Origin: Massilia rhizosphaerae
GTDB taxonomy: Bacteria > Pseudomonadota > Gammaproteobacteria > Burkholderiales > Burkholderiaceae_D
Direction of reading: 5' to 3'
Length of the DNA: 64,000 nucleotides
NCBI RefSeq assembly: GCF_016093545.1
Contig: NZ_JADKYX010000015.1
Span: 89,170 to 153,169, forward strand
The notes under the pieces were generated by a model. The model worked only from the letters and a program-made list of their open reading frames with translations. It was not told the origin of the DNA and made no database searches. Numbering within the stretch: position 1 is the first letter of the stretch; each line of letters begins with the position of its first letter. The translations under genes were made by a program, and so were the position numbers. Positions 28,109-36,487 of this stretch are shown here, in pieces.

Positions 28109-29251
28109 ATGAAACGCGAAATTCCCCACGGGTTGTCGGTTTACCTGGACCTGGTCCGCTTCGGCGCCGCCTCCGTCGTCGTGCTGTCCCACCTGTGGGC
28201 GCTCGCGTTCCCCAGGCATCCGTTGCCGTGGCCCGGACACGCGGCCGTCGTGATCTTCTTCGTGCTGTCCGGCTACGTCATCTCGCATGCGTCCCGGCCC
28301 GAACTGGGATTGCGCGGCTACCTGCATCACCGCACCGCCCGCATCTATCCCGTCGTGCTGGGCGCGGCCGTGCTGACGATGCTGCTGTCCGCATTCGGCG
28401 TGCACACGATGCAGTACGCGGGCTCGCGCGGATCGGACGCCCTCGACGTGGCCCTGAACGCGACCTTCCTCGCGCAGACCTGGTGCAACGTCGCGCTGCC
28501 GTACGACGGTCCGTTCTGGTCGCTGAACTACGAGGTCTGGTACTACATCCTGTTCGGCATCTGGTGCTATCACCCCAGCCGCCTGCTGCTGCTGGGCGCC
28601 GCCGTCATCGCCGGTCCCAAGATCCTGCTGCTGATGCCCGTGTGGCTGCTCGGCGTGCTCCTGCACCGCAAGATGCCTGTCCTCGAGCGCAGGACGGCCT
28701 TGTGGATCTTCGGGCTCACGGCCGTCGCCGGCCTGGCGTTCTTCTGGATCGACGTCGGCGCCCGCATCCGCGACGCCATGCGCGGCATCTGGCCCGACGC
28801 GATGGACCTCACGCGCGGCTCGAACCAGTTCGTCGGCGACTTCCTGCTCGGCCTCGTCGTGGCGCTGAACTTCCTGGCCGCCGGTTCGCTCGGCATGAGC
28901 CTGCTGGTGCGCTGCGAGAGCGCGATCCGCTACCTGTCCAGCTTCACGTTCTCGATGTACGTGTTCCACATGCCGCTGGCGGTGCTGATCTGGAACGGGC
29001 TGGGCGTGCGCGCGGCGCTGCCGTTCTGCGGCCTGCTGCTGCTGGGCGTGATCGGCATGGGCGAGCTGACCGAGCGGCGCACGAAGTGGTATCGGTCGTT
29101 GCTCGCGCCGCTGTTCCTCGGCACGCGGTTTCGGTTCATGCGGTGGTATCGGGCCGGTTGTCGGATTCCGACGCCAGCGGGTCCCGGGCCGCAGCCACGG
29201 ACGCGCAGGACGCGCGTGCGCCATCCCACCAGCGGTTCAGGCGCTCCTTGA
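28109..29251 (+). CDS. acyltransferase-3 membrane protein, copy 1
   Basis: The 380-residue product has about ten transmembrane helices. It shows the acyltransferase-3 marks LDLVRFGAASVVVLSHL (His in helix 1), IFFVLSGYVIS, RTARIYPVV and FWSLNYEVWYY. Such enzymes O-acetylate or O-acylate surface polysaccharides. ATG 28109 gives the usual family N terminus, though no good ribosome site precedes it; ATG 28013 is in frame upstream. The last ~35 residues are a Pro/Arg-rich tail overlapping the convergent second acyltransferase by 116 bp. The tail may not be conserved. Confidence 0.82.
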   Translation: MKREIPHGLSVYLDLVRFGAASVVVLSHLWALAFPRHPLPWPGHAAVVIFFVLSGYVISHASRPELGLRGYLHHRTARIYPVVLGAAVLTMLLSAFGVHTMQYAGSRGSDALDVALNATFLAQTWCNVALPYDGPFWSLNYEVWYYILFGIWCYHPSRLLLLGAAVIAGPKILLLMPVWLLGVLLHRKMPVLERRTALWIFGLTAVAGLAFFWIDVGARIRDAMRGIWPDAMDLTRGSNQFVGDFLLGLVVALNFLAAGSLGMSLLVRCESAIRYLSSFTFSMYVFHMPLAVLIWNGLGVRAALPFCGLLLLGVIGMGELTERRTKWYRSLLAPLFLGTRFRFMRWYRAGCRIPTPAGPGPQPRTRRTRVRHPTSGSGAP

Positions 29252-30263
29252 ACGGCCTCGCGACACGCTGCTCGACGCGCACGTTGATCACCCGGGCGAC
29301 GGCGATCATCATGGCCGCCGTACCCCACAACAGCAGATGCGGATCGACGGCCGGGTACAGGTGATTGAAGACGACGTAGCCGACGGCCTGATGCACCAGG
29401 TACAGCGGATAGGTCAGGGCGCCGAGCAGGATCCAGTTGCGGCGGCCGACCCAGCCGGTCTTCTTCGTCGCCACGAGGAACATCAGGATGAAGCAAGCGG
29501 TGACGATGGACAGGACGATGCCGCGGTCCATGGCGGTATGGTTGTTGGCTTCGAGCTTGGCCACGCCGATCCAGCTTTCGTACAGCGCCAGCACCCAGCA
29601 GCCCAGGATCACGCCCATGCGCAGCCACGACATCCCGTGCGACCAGACCCGGTACAACATGGCGCCCGCGATGAAATACGCTGCGTAGTCGACGATCAGG
29701 ACGTCGCGCAGGTGATCGATCCCCGCCAGTTCGAACAGCGCGACCGTCACCAGCCAGCCGGCCAGGAAGTACTCCGCGCGATGGATCTGGCGCAGCAGGA
29801 GCACCACCGCGACGAGCGCGTAGAAACGCATTTCGACGACCAGCGACCAGTACGACCCGTCCATATGCGACACCGGGAGGAACTTCTGCACGACGGGAAA
29901 GCCGCTCAGCATCGTCATGTTGGCGAGGTACTGGATCACGGTGGGCCGGCCCTTGCCGAACAGGAGCAGCACCAGGAACGTCAAGGTGCAGCAGACCCAG
30001 AATGCCGGATACAGGCGCACGATGCGCGAGATGACGAAATGCTTCAGGCTTCCGCTTGACGCGCTCATCAGGATGACGAAGCCGCTGATCAGGAAAAACA
30101 GCTGGACGCCGTAGCTGCCGTATTTGGTCACCGCGTCCAGCGGCGGATACGGCATGCTGGAGCTGTGCGCGACATACCCGCGGAACGTGTAGTGAAAAAG
30201 GACCACCGCCATCGCGGCCAGAAAGCGCAGCAAATCGATTTCGTTCGCGCGGGGTTTGTTCAT
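29136..30263 (-). CDS. acyltransferase-3 membrane protein, copy 2
   Basis: The 375-residue product has about ten transmembrane helices and the acyltransferase-3 pattern IDLLRFLAAMAVVLFHYTFRG, QLFFLISGFVILMS, RIVRLYPAFW and GSYWSLVVEMRFY. It begins at ATG 30263; an in-frame ATG at 30317 is less likely. It is not a close duplicate of the neighbouring acyltransferase, since the sequences differ throughout apart from family motifs. The two may modify different positions of the polymer. The convergent 3' ends overlap by 116 bp, which is long for two real genes. Confidence 0.85.
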   Translation of the reverse strand: MNKPRANEIDLLRFLAAMAVVLFHYTFRGYVAHSSSMPYPPLDAVTKYGSYGVQLFFLISGFVILMSASSGSLKHFVISRIVRLYPAFWVCCTLTFLVLLLFGKGRPTVIQYLANMTMLSGFPVVQKFLPVSHMDGSYWSLVVEMRFYALVAVVLLLRQIHRAEYFLAGWLVTVALFELAGIDHLRDVLIVDYAAYFIAGAMLYRVWSHGMSWLRMGVILGCWVLALYESWIGVAKLEANNHTAMDRGIVLSIVTACFILMFLVATKKTGWVGRRNWILLGALTYPLYLVHQAVGYVVFNHLYPAVDPHLLLWGTAAMMIAVARVINVRVEQRVARPFKERLNRWWDGARASCASVAAARDPLASESDNRPDTTA

Positions 30264-30522
30264 GGTGTCGATCCTGGATGGATGCGCGCGTGCTTGCGGG
30301 GCGCACGGACGGGTCATGCGTATGTCATGCCGGCCGTAATGAGGTGTTTATTTTTGGAATCGAATGAGAGCATCTTTCCAACCCCAAGTCAACAATGGCT
30401 AGCAGTCCTGCCAGTGTCGTTCGTTGCGAACGTGTCGAAAGCATATGCCCGCTTCCGCTACGACTTGGCGGGGCGAACTGGTAAGATTGGCGTTTGCCCG
30501 ACCACGCCTGCCGGCAGAACCC

Positions 30523-32106
30523 ATGGCATTGATGAACCACCTGATCCACGATTCCCTGTTCGAGACCGCGGCACGCACGCCCGCCGCCGCCGCCCTCGCG
30601 TACGGCGACAGGCGCTGCAGCTATGCGCAATTGGCCGCGCAGGTGCGCGCCGTTGCCGCGCTGCTGCTGCGTGCAAAGCTGGAACCCGGCGCGCGCGTGG
30701 CCGTGTACATGGAAAAGCGCATCGAGAACGTCGCCGCGATGTTCGGTGCCGCGGCGGCCGGCTGCGTCTTCGTGCCCGTCAATCCGCTGCTCAAGCCCGA
30801 GCAGGTCGCCTACATCCTTGCCGACTGCAACGTGCGGCTGCTGGCCACGACGGCCGAGCGCCTCGCGCAGCTGGCGCCCGTGCTCGCACGCTGCCCCGAC
30901 CTGCGCGCCGTCCTGCTGGCCGACGGCGACGCGGCGCCCGCATCCGCCGCGTTGCCGGTGCTGGCCTGGCCGGCGGAGGCCGGCACGGACGCGGACGCCA
31001 TCCCGCACCGCCGCATCGACACCGACGTCGCCTCGATCCTGTACACGTCGGGCAGCACGGGCCAGCCGAAAGGCGTGGTGCTGTCGCACCGGAACATGGT
31101 CGCGGGCGCGCAAAGCGTCGCCCACTACCTGGACCTGCGCGCCGACGACCGCCTGCTCGCCGTGCTGCCGCTCAGTTTCGACTACGGCCTGTCGCAACTG
31201 ACGACGGCCTTCCTGCGCGGCGCCAGCGTCGTGCTGATGAACTACCTGTTCCCGAAAGACATCGTGGCGATGGTGGCCCGTGAACGCATCACGGGCCTGG
31301 CCGCCGTGCCGCCGCTGTGGATCGCGCTGGCGCGCCTGGCGTGGCCGGCCGATTGCACGCTGCGTTTCATCACGAACTCGGGCGGCGCGATGCCGGTGCC
31401 GACGGTGCAGACGCTGCGGGAGATCCTGCCGGACACGCACATCTTCCTGATGTACGGCCTTACGGAAGCGTTCCGCTCCACGTACCTGCCGCCGGAGGAG
31501 GTGGCGCGCCGTCCCGATTCGATCGGCCGCGCGATCCCGAACGCCGAGATCCTCGTCGTGCGTCCGGACGGCACCCCGTGCGACGCCGACGAGCCGGGAG
31601 AACTCGTGCACCGCGGCGCGCTCGTCGCCCTCGGCTACTGGAACGACCCGGCGCGCACGGCGCAGCGCTTCCGTCCCGCGCCCGGCCAGGATCCGGGACT
31701 GCCCGTGCCGGAACTGGCGGTGTGGTCGGGCGACACGGTGCGCCGCGACGCCGACGGTTACCTGTACTTCATCGGCCGCAGCGACGACATGATCAAGGTG
31801 TCGGGCTATCGCATCAGCCCCACCGAGATCGAGTCCGTGCTGCATGCCACCGGCCTCGTCGCCGAGGTGGCCGCGTTCGGCATCGACCATCCGCAACTGG
31901 GACAGGCCATCGCCGTGATCGCGGCGCCGGTCGAGGAGGGCGCCATCGACGCTGCGGCCCTGCTGGCCGAATGCAAGCGGCGCCTGCCCGCCTACATGGT
32001 GCCGGCCCACATCGACCTGATCGCCGGCCCGCTGCCGCGCAACCCGAACGGCAAGATCGACCGCAACCTCTTGCGGCAAACCCTGCAAACGAACGACGCA
32101 TCATGA
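30523..32106 (+). CDS. acyl-CoA ligase (AMP-forming), exosortase A-associated
   Basis: The 527-residue protein is an AMP-binding adenylating enzyme with VASILYTSGSTGQPKGVV (P loop), LMYGLTEAFRSTYL, the YFIGRSDDMIKVSGYRI hinge and the C-terminal catalytic Lys in NPNGKIDRN. It would activate a carboxylic or amino acid as the adenylate and pass it to CoA or to the ACP encoded at 20429. ATG 30523 and 30532 are both possible starts. The stop overlaps the start of the PLP decarboxylase (ATGA). This pair and the two hydrolases are recurrent in exosortase-A loci; their substrate is unknown. Confidence 0.88.
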   Translation: MALMNHLIHDSLFETAARTPAAAALAYGDRRCSYAQLAAQVRAVAALLLRAKLEPGARVAVYMEKRIENVAAMFGAAAAGCVFVPVNPLLKPEQVAYILADCNVRLLATTAERLAQLAPVLARCPDLRAVLLADGDAAPASAALPVLAWPAEAGTDADAIPHRRIDTDVASILYTSGSTGQPKGVVLSHRNMVAGAQSVAHYLDLRADDRLLAVLPLSFDYGLSQLTTAFLRGASVVLMNYLFPKDIVAMVARERITGLAAVPPLWIALARLAWPADCTLRFITNSGGAMPVPTVQTLREILPDTHIFLMYGLTEAFRSTYLPPEEVARRPDSIGRAIPNAEILVVRPDGTPCDADEPGELVHRGALVALGYWNDPARTAQRFRPAPGQDPGLPVPELAVWSGDTVRRDADGYLYFIGRSDDMIKVSGYRISPTEIESVLHATGLVAEVAAFGIDHPQLGQAIAVIAAPVEEGAIDAAALLAECKRRLPAYMVPAHIDLIAGPLPRNPNGKIDRNLLRQTLQTNDAS

Positions 32107-33332
32107 ACAAACCGCGCCACGCGCCGCAGATTTACTTTCCCGTCGTCGACGACGTCCTGCAGGTCGGCGGCATCCCGCTGACCCGGCTCGCCCGGCGGGT
32201 GGGCCGCACGCCGTTCTTCGCGGTCGACCGCGCGCTGTGCACGGAGCGCGTGCGCGAGCTGCGCGCCCAGCTGCCGCAGGGCGTGCTGCTGCATTACTCG
32301 ATCAAGGCCAATCCGATGCCGGCGCTCGTGCAGCACATGGCCGGCCTCGTCGACGGCCTGGACGTCGCGTCCGGCGGCGAACTGAAGACGGCGCTGGATG
32401 CCGGCATGGCGCCGGCGCGCATCAGCTTCGCCGGTCCGGCCAAGCAGGACGCCGAGCTGGCGCAGGCGGTGGCCGCCGGCGTGTGCGTGAACGTCGAATC
32501 GGAACGGGAGCTGCACGCGCTGGCGCGCATCGGCGACGCGCTCGGCATCGCGCCGCGCATCGCGCTGCGCGTGAATCCGGACTTCGAACTGAAATCGTCG
32601 GGCATGAAGATGGGCGGCGGCGCCAAGCCGTTCGGCATCGACGCGGAGGAGGTGCCACGCCTGCTGCGCGCGGCGGGCGCACTCGCCGTCGACTTCCAGG
32701 GCTTCCACATCTTCGCCGGTTCGCAGAGCCTGCGCTCGGACGCCATCGTCGACGCGCAGGCCCGCAGCATCGCGCTCGCGCTGCGCCTGGCCGAGGCGGC
32801 GCCGGTTCCCGTGCGCCAGGTGAACATCGGCGGCGGCTTCGGCATCCCGTATTTTCCGGGCGAGGAACGGCTCGACGTGGCGCCGATCGCGGCGCGGCTG
32901 GCGCCCGAGCTGGAGAAGCTGACGGCGGCGCTGCCGCAGGCGAAATTGGCGCTGGAGCTGGGCCGCTACCTCGTGGGCGAATGCGGCGTCTACGTGACAC
33001 GCGTCGTCGACCGCAAGGTCTCGCGCGGGGAGGTCTTCCTCGTGACGGACGGCGGCATGCATCACCACCTGGCCGCGTCGGGCAACCTGGGGCAGGTCAT
33101 CCGCAAGAACTATCCGGTCGCCGTGGGCAACCGCGTGACGCCCGTCGACAGCGGTCCGGCCAGCGTGACGGGACCGTTGTGCACCCCGCTCGACATCCTG
33201 GCCGACCGGATGGAGTTGGCGCATGCGCAGGTCGGCGACCTGATCGTCGTGTTCCAGTCCGGTGCCTACGGCCCGTCGGCCAGCCCGGGCGCCTTTCTCG
33301 GGCACCCGGCGGCGGTTGAAGTGCTCGTTTAA
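32103..33332 (+). CDS. PLP-dependent decarboxylase, exosortase A-associated
   Basis: The 409-residue protein has the alanine-racemase-like barrel plus beta domain of group IV decarboxylases. The PLP lysine is in LLHYSIKANPMPALV, followed by DVASGGELKTAL, GGGFGIPYFPGE, ELGRYLVGE and PASVTGPLCTPLD. It resembles diaminopimelate or ornithine decarboxylases but belongs to the exosortase-A-linked branch. It is translationally coupled to the acyl-CoA ligase. Decarboxylation of an amino acid, perhaps to an amine attached to the acyl carrier, is an inference. A 13-bp tandem duplication covers its stop codon. Confidence 0.88.
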   Translation: MNKPRHAPQIYFPVVDDVLQVGGIPLTRLARRVGRTPFFAVDRALCTERVRELRAQLPQGVLLHYSIKANPMPALVQHMAGLVDGLDVASGGELKTALDAGMAPARISFAGPAKQDAELAQAVAAGVCVNVESERELHALARIGDALGIAPRIALRVNPDFELKSSGMKMGGGAKPFGIDAEEVPRLLRAAGALAVDFQGFHIFAGSQSLRSDAIVDAQARSIALALRLAEAAPVPVRQVNIGGGFGIPYFPGEERLDVAPIAARLAPELEKLTAALPQAKLALELGRYLVGECGVYVTRVVDRKVSRGEVFLVTDGGMHHHLAASGNLGQVIRKNYPVAVGNRVTPVDSGPASVTGPLCTPLDILADRMELAHAQVGDLIVVFQSGAYGPSASPGAFLGHPAAVEVLV

Positions 33333-33344
33333 AGTGCTCGTTTA
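33319..33344. repeat. 13-bp tandem duplication at convergent stop codons
   Basis: AAGTGCTCGTTTA occurs twice without a gap. The first copy contains most of the decarboxylase stop codon, and the second reaches into the stop codon of the convergent amidotransferase gene. It looks like a recent small slippage duplication. Confidence 0.8.
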
Positions 33345-35249
33345 AGAGCCTGCGCTCACGCGCAGGAACGCATCGAACATCATCAGCGACCACAACGCCA
33401 CGCTGTGGTCGGCCGTGCCCGCGTGGTGCTCGGACACCAGTTTTTCCAGGTAGCGGCGGTTGAAGATGCCGGTATCGACCAGGCGCGCGCCCAGCACGGC
33501 CTCGCGCACGGCCGCGCGCAGCGGGCCGCGCAGCCAGGCCGCGAGCGGAATCGAAAAGCCCTTCTTGGACCGGTACATGATGTCGTGCGGCAGATGCGGC
33601 TCCAGCGCCTTTTTCAGGATGTACTTGCCTTCGCCGCCGCGCAGCTTCAGGCCCGGCGGCAGCGTCGCCGCGTATTCGCAGAACTCGTGGTCGAGCAGCG
33701 GCACGCGCACTTCCAGCGAATGGGCCATGCTGGCGCGGTCGACCTTCGTCAGGATGTCGCCCGGCAGCCAGGTCTTGAAATCGAGGTACTGGATCAGCGA
33801 CAGCGGGTCGTCCGTCGGCGCCTCTTGCGCATGCGCGCGCATCACGTCGATCGCGCGGTAGCCCTGCAGCTCGCTGCGGAACGTGTCCGAGAAAAGCAAG
33901 TCGCGCTGGCGGTCAGGCAGGCGCGACACGCCGTGGAAATAGCCTTCCACGAGGTCGCGTGCGATGGACTCGAACGTCGTCTTGGCGCGGAACACGCGCG
34001 GCGCCCAGTCGGCCTTCGGATAGAGGCTGCCCAGGGTGCCGAACAAGGGCTTCCTGATCGCTTCCGGCACTTTCGAGCGCACGCTGTGCTCGGCCATCGC
34101 GAAGCGGTAGCGGCGGTAGCCTGCAAAATTCTCGTCGCCGCCGTCGCCCGACAGCGCCACCGTCACGTGGCGGCGCGCCAGCTGGCATACGCGGTAGGTC
34201 GGGATCGCGGAACTGTCGGCGAACGGTTCGTCGTACAGGTGGGCCAGGGTGTCGATCAGGCCGTAGTCGTCCTTGTCGACGATCTGCGCGTGGTGGTGCG
34301 TGCGGTAGCGCTGCGCCACCTGCATCGCGAACTGCGTCTCGTCGAATTCCGGATCGTCGAAGCCGATCGAGCACGTCGTCACGCCTTCGCTGACGGTGCC
34401 GTCGCGCTCCCCCGCCATCATCGCGACGACGGCGCTGGAATCGACGCCGCCGGACAGGAAGGCGCCGAGCGGCACTTCGGATTCCATCTGGCTCTTCACC
34501 GCTTCGCGCACGCGCTCGATCAGCTCGGCCTCGACGTCGGCTTCGGGCCGCGCCGGCGCGACGTTGAAGGCGAGGTCCCACCAACGTTTCGGCATCACGG
34601 CCTTGTCGCCGACCTTCAGCAGGATCGAGTGGCCGGGACTGAGTTTATAAGCGTTATGGAAAATCGTGTTCGGCTCCGGCACGTAGCCGTAGGCGAAATA
34701 GTCCTCGACGGCGCGCGGGTTCAGCTTGCGCGACAGTTCGGGGAACGTCATGATCGACTTGAGTTCCGAGCCGAACACGAACAGGCCGCTGGGCAGCAGC
34801 GAATAGAACATCGGCTTCACGCCCACGTGGTCGCGCGCGAGGAACAGCGTCTGCTTCCTGCGGTCCCACACGCCGAACGCGAACATGCCGCGCAGCCGGC
34901 GCACGCAATCCTCGCCCCACGCGATCCACGCGTTCATGACGACTTCCGTGTCGGACTTGGTGCGGAACACGTGGCCCAGCGCGATCAGCTCATCGCGCAA
35001 CGCGCGGTAGTTGTAGATCTCGCCGTTGAACACGAGGGCCGCGTCGCGCGCGGCATTCAGGAACGGCTGCTGGCCGGTGGCCACGTCGATCACGGACAGG
35101 CGGCGGTGGCCCATGCCCAGGGCTTTTTCCAGATACAGCTCGCCTTCGTCGGGACCGCGGTGGTGCTGGCTCTCGTTCATGCGCCGCAGCGCTTCGCGGT
35201 CGATCTCCCGGTTGCCTTGGGTGTCAAAGATTCCGACTATTCCGCACAT
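33342..35249 (-). CDS. asparagine synthase-like amidotransferase, XrtA-associated
   Basis: The 635-residue protein starts MCGIVGIFD, so Cys2, exposed by Met removal, is the glutaminase nucleophile. The class II glutamine amidotransferase domain (to about 210) is followed by the synthetase domain with the PP-loop FLSGGVDSSAVVAM and VALSGDGGDENFAGYRR. The family is the exosortase-A-linked amidotransferase 1. It would use glutamine ammonia and ATP to amidate a carboxyl group, perhaps that of a uronic acid in the polymer made through the TviB-type dehydrogenase. It is last in the eleven-gene minus-strand operon, 46 bp after the preceding glycosyltransferase. Confidence 0.92.
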   Translation of the reverse strand: MCGIVGIFDTQGNREIDREALRRMNESQHHRGPDEGELYLEKALGMGHRRLSVIDVATGQQPFLNAARDAALVFNGEIYNYRALRDELIALGHVFRTKSDTEVVMNAWIAWGEDCVRRLRGMFAFGVWDRRKQTLFLARDHVGVKPMFYSLLPSGLFVFGSELKSIMTFPELSRKLNPRAVEDYFAYGYVPEPNTIFHNAYKLSPGHSILLKVGDKAVMPKRWWDLAFNVAPARPEADVEAELIERVREAVKSQMESEVPLGAFLSGGVDSSAVVAMMAGERDGTVSEGVTTCSIGFDDPEFDETQFAMQVAQRYRTHHHAQIVDKDDYGLIDTLAHLYDEPFADSSAIPTYRVCQLARRHVTVALSGDGGDENFAGYRRYRFAMAEHSVRSKVPEAIRKPLFGTLGSLYPKADWAPRVFRAKTTFESIARDLVEGYFHGVSRLPDRQRDLLFSDTFRSELQGYRAIDVMRAHAQEAPTDDPLSLIQYLDFKTWLPGDILTKVDRASMAHSLEVRVPLLDHEFCEYAATLPPGLKLRGGEGKYILKKALEPHLPHDIMYRSKKGFSIPLAAWLRGPLRAAVREAVLGARLVDTGIFNRRYLEKLVSEHHAGTADHSVALWSLMMFDAFLRVSAGS

Positions 35250-35295
35250 GATTTGTTGGGCTTTCTTGCTTGTCGATGGGTGAAACGGTAACGCG

Positions 35296-36462
35296 TCAGT
35301 GTGCCTTGTTTCGGCACAGTCCGTCGTACAGCAGCCCGTAGGCGGCCACCATGGCGCGCAGGCTGAAACGGTCTTCCACGCGCGTTCGCGCCGCCGCGCC
35401 GTGCGCGGCGCGCAGGCCGGCATCGCGGGCGTAGCGGGCCAGCGCCGCCGTGAGCGCGGCGACGTCGCCGACCGGCACCAGCATGCCTTGTTCGCCTTCG
35501 TCGACCACTTCCGGGATGCCGCCGACGCGCGACGCGACGACGGGCAGGCCGCACGCCATCGCTTCCAGCATCGACACGGGCGTGCCTTCGGCCAGCGAGG
35601 GCAGGGCGAAGATCGAGAACGTGTGCAGCACGGCGGCGATGTCGGCGCGCGCGCCCGGCAGCCATACGGCGTCTTCGAGGCCGAGGCGCGCGACCTGCTC
35701 GCGCACGGCCGGCAGCAGCGGGCCGTCGCCGACGATCGCCAGTTTCAGGCGCGGCGCCAGATCCGGCAACTGCGCGCGCAGCTGCGCGAACGCGTCGACG
35801 AGGGCGCGGTGGTTCTTGACGTCCTGGATGCGGGCGACGGTGCCGATCACGATGTCGTCCGCCCGGAACGGCGCGTCCGCGGCGGGTGCGCCGCCGGGCG
35901 CGTACTTGTCCGTGTCGACGCCGTTCTTGATGAACAGCGTCTTCGCGGCGGGAATGCGCACGACGTCGCCGAGCCAGCGGTTCAGGTCTTCGGACACGGG
36001 AATGAAGCGGTCGACGAAGGGTACAAGGCGGCGGCGCAGGAAGTTGTGCTTCGGGTTCAGGCCGTGCGGATCGCTCGCGTCGCGGCCGTGTTCCGCGTGG
36101 ATGCGCACGGGGACGCCGGCCATGGTGGCCGTGAACGCGTACTCCAGCGCGGCCAGGTTGTACGTGTGCAGCACGGTCGGACGCAGCCGGCGCATCAGGC
36201 GCCAGAACGTCAGGTGCGTGTCGAGGCCCAGGCCGGGCGGCTTGCCCAGCGCGTGCAGCTCGACGTCGCGCCGGGCGATGCGGTCGGCGAACGACGTGTA
36301 GGTCGTCAGGCAGACGACGGCGTGGCGCCATGCCGGCATGCGGTTGATGCAGTCGACGAGCAGCGTCTCCAGGCCGCCCACGCCGAGCGAATACACGAGG
36401 TGCACGACCAGCGGCCGCGTGTCGACGCCGGCCGGCGCGAGCGCGGGGGCGGGTGCGTTCAT
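35296..36462 (-). CDS. family 4 glycosyltransferase, XrtA system (stp2 type)
   Basis: The 388-residue protein has a GT-B fold: VVHLVYSLGVGGLETLLVD at the N terminus, LHTYNLAALEYAF, the donor domain IGTVARIQDVKNHRALV, IVGDGPLLPAV and PSLAEGTPVSMLEAMACGLPVV. It fits the second sugar-transferase family of exosortase-A loci. It lies 25 bp after the stp3-type gene and 46 bp before the amidotransferase gene. It should add one residue to the lipid-linked repeat unit at the cytoplasmic face. Confidence 0.9.
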   Translation of the reverse strand: MNAPAPALAPAGVDTRPLVVHLVYSLGVGGLETLLVDCINRMPAWRHAVVCLTTYTSFADRIARRDVELHALGKPPGLGLDTHLTFWRLMRRLRPTVLHTYNLAALEYAFTATMAGVPVRIHAEHGRDASDPHGLNPKHNFLRRRLVPFVDRFIPVSEDLNRWLGDVVRIPAAKTLFIKNGVDTDKYAPGGAPAADAPFRADDIVIGTVARIQDVKNHRALVDAFAQLRAQLPDLAPRLKLAIVGDGPLLPAVREQVARLGLEDAVWLPGARADIAAVLHTFSIFALPSLAEGTPVSMLEAMACGLPVVASRVGGIPEVVDEGEQGMLVPVGDVAALTAALARYARDAGLRAAHGAAARTRVEDRFSLRAMVAAYGLLYDGLCRNKAH

Positions 36463-36487
36463 CCTCGCGGCTCCGTGCGATGCATCG

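Noticed and set aside
30523..32106. Nonribosomal peptide synthetase module.
   Set aside because: The adenylating enzyme is a stand-alone ligase without condensation or carrier domains, and its partner matches the exosortase-A ligase/decarboxylase pair.
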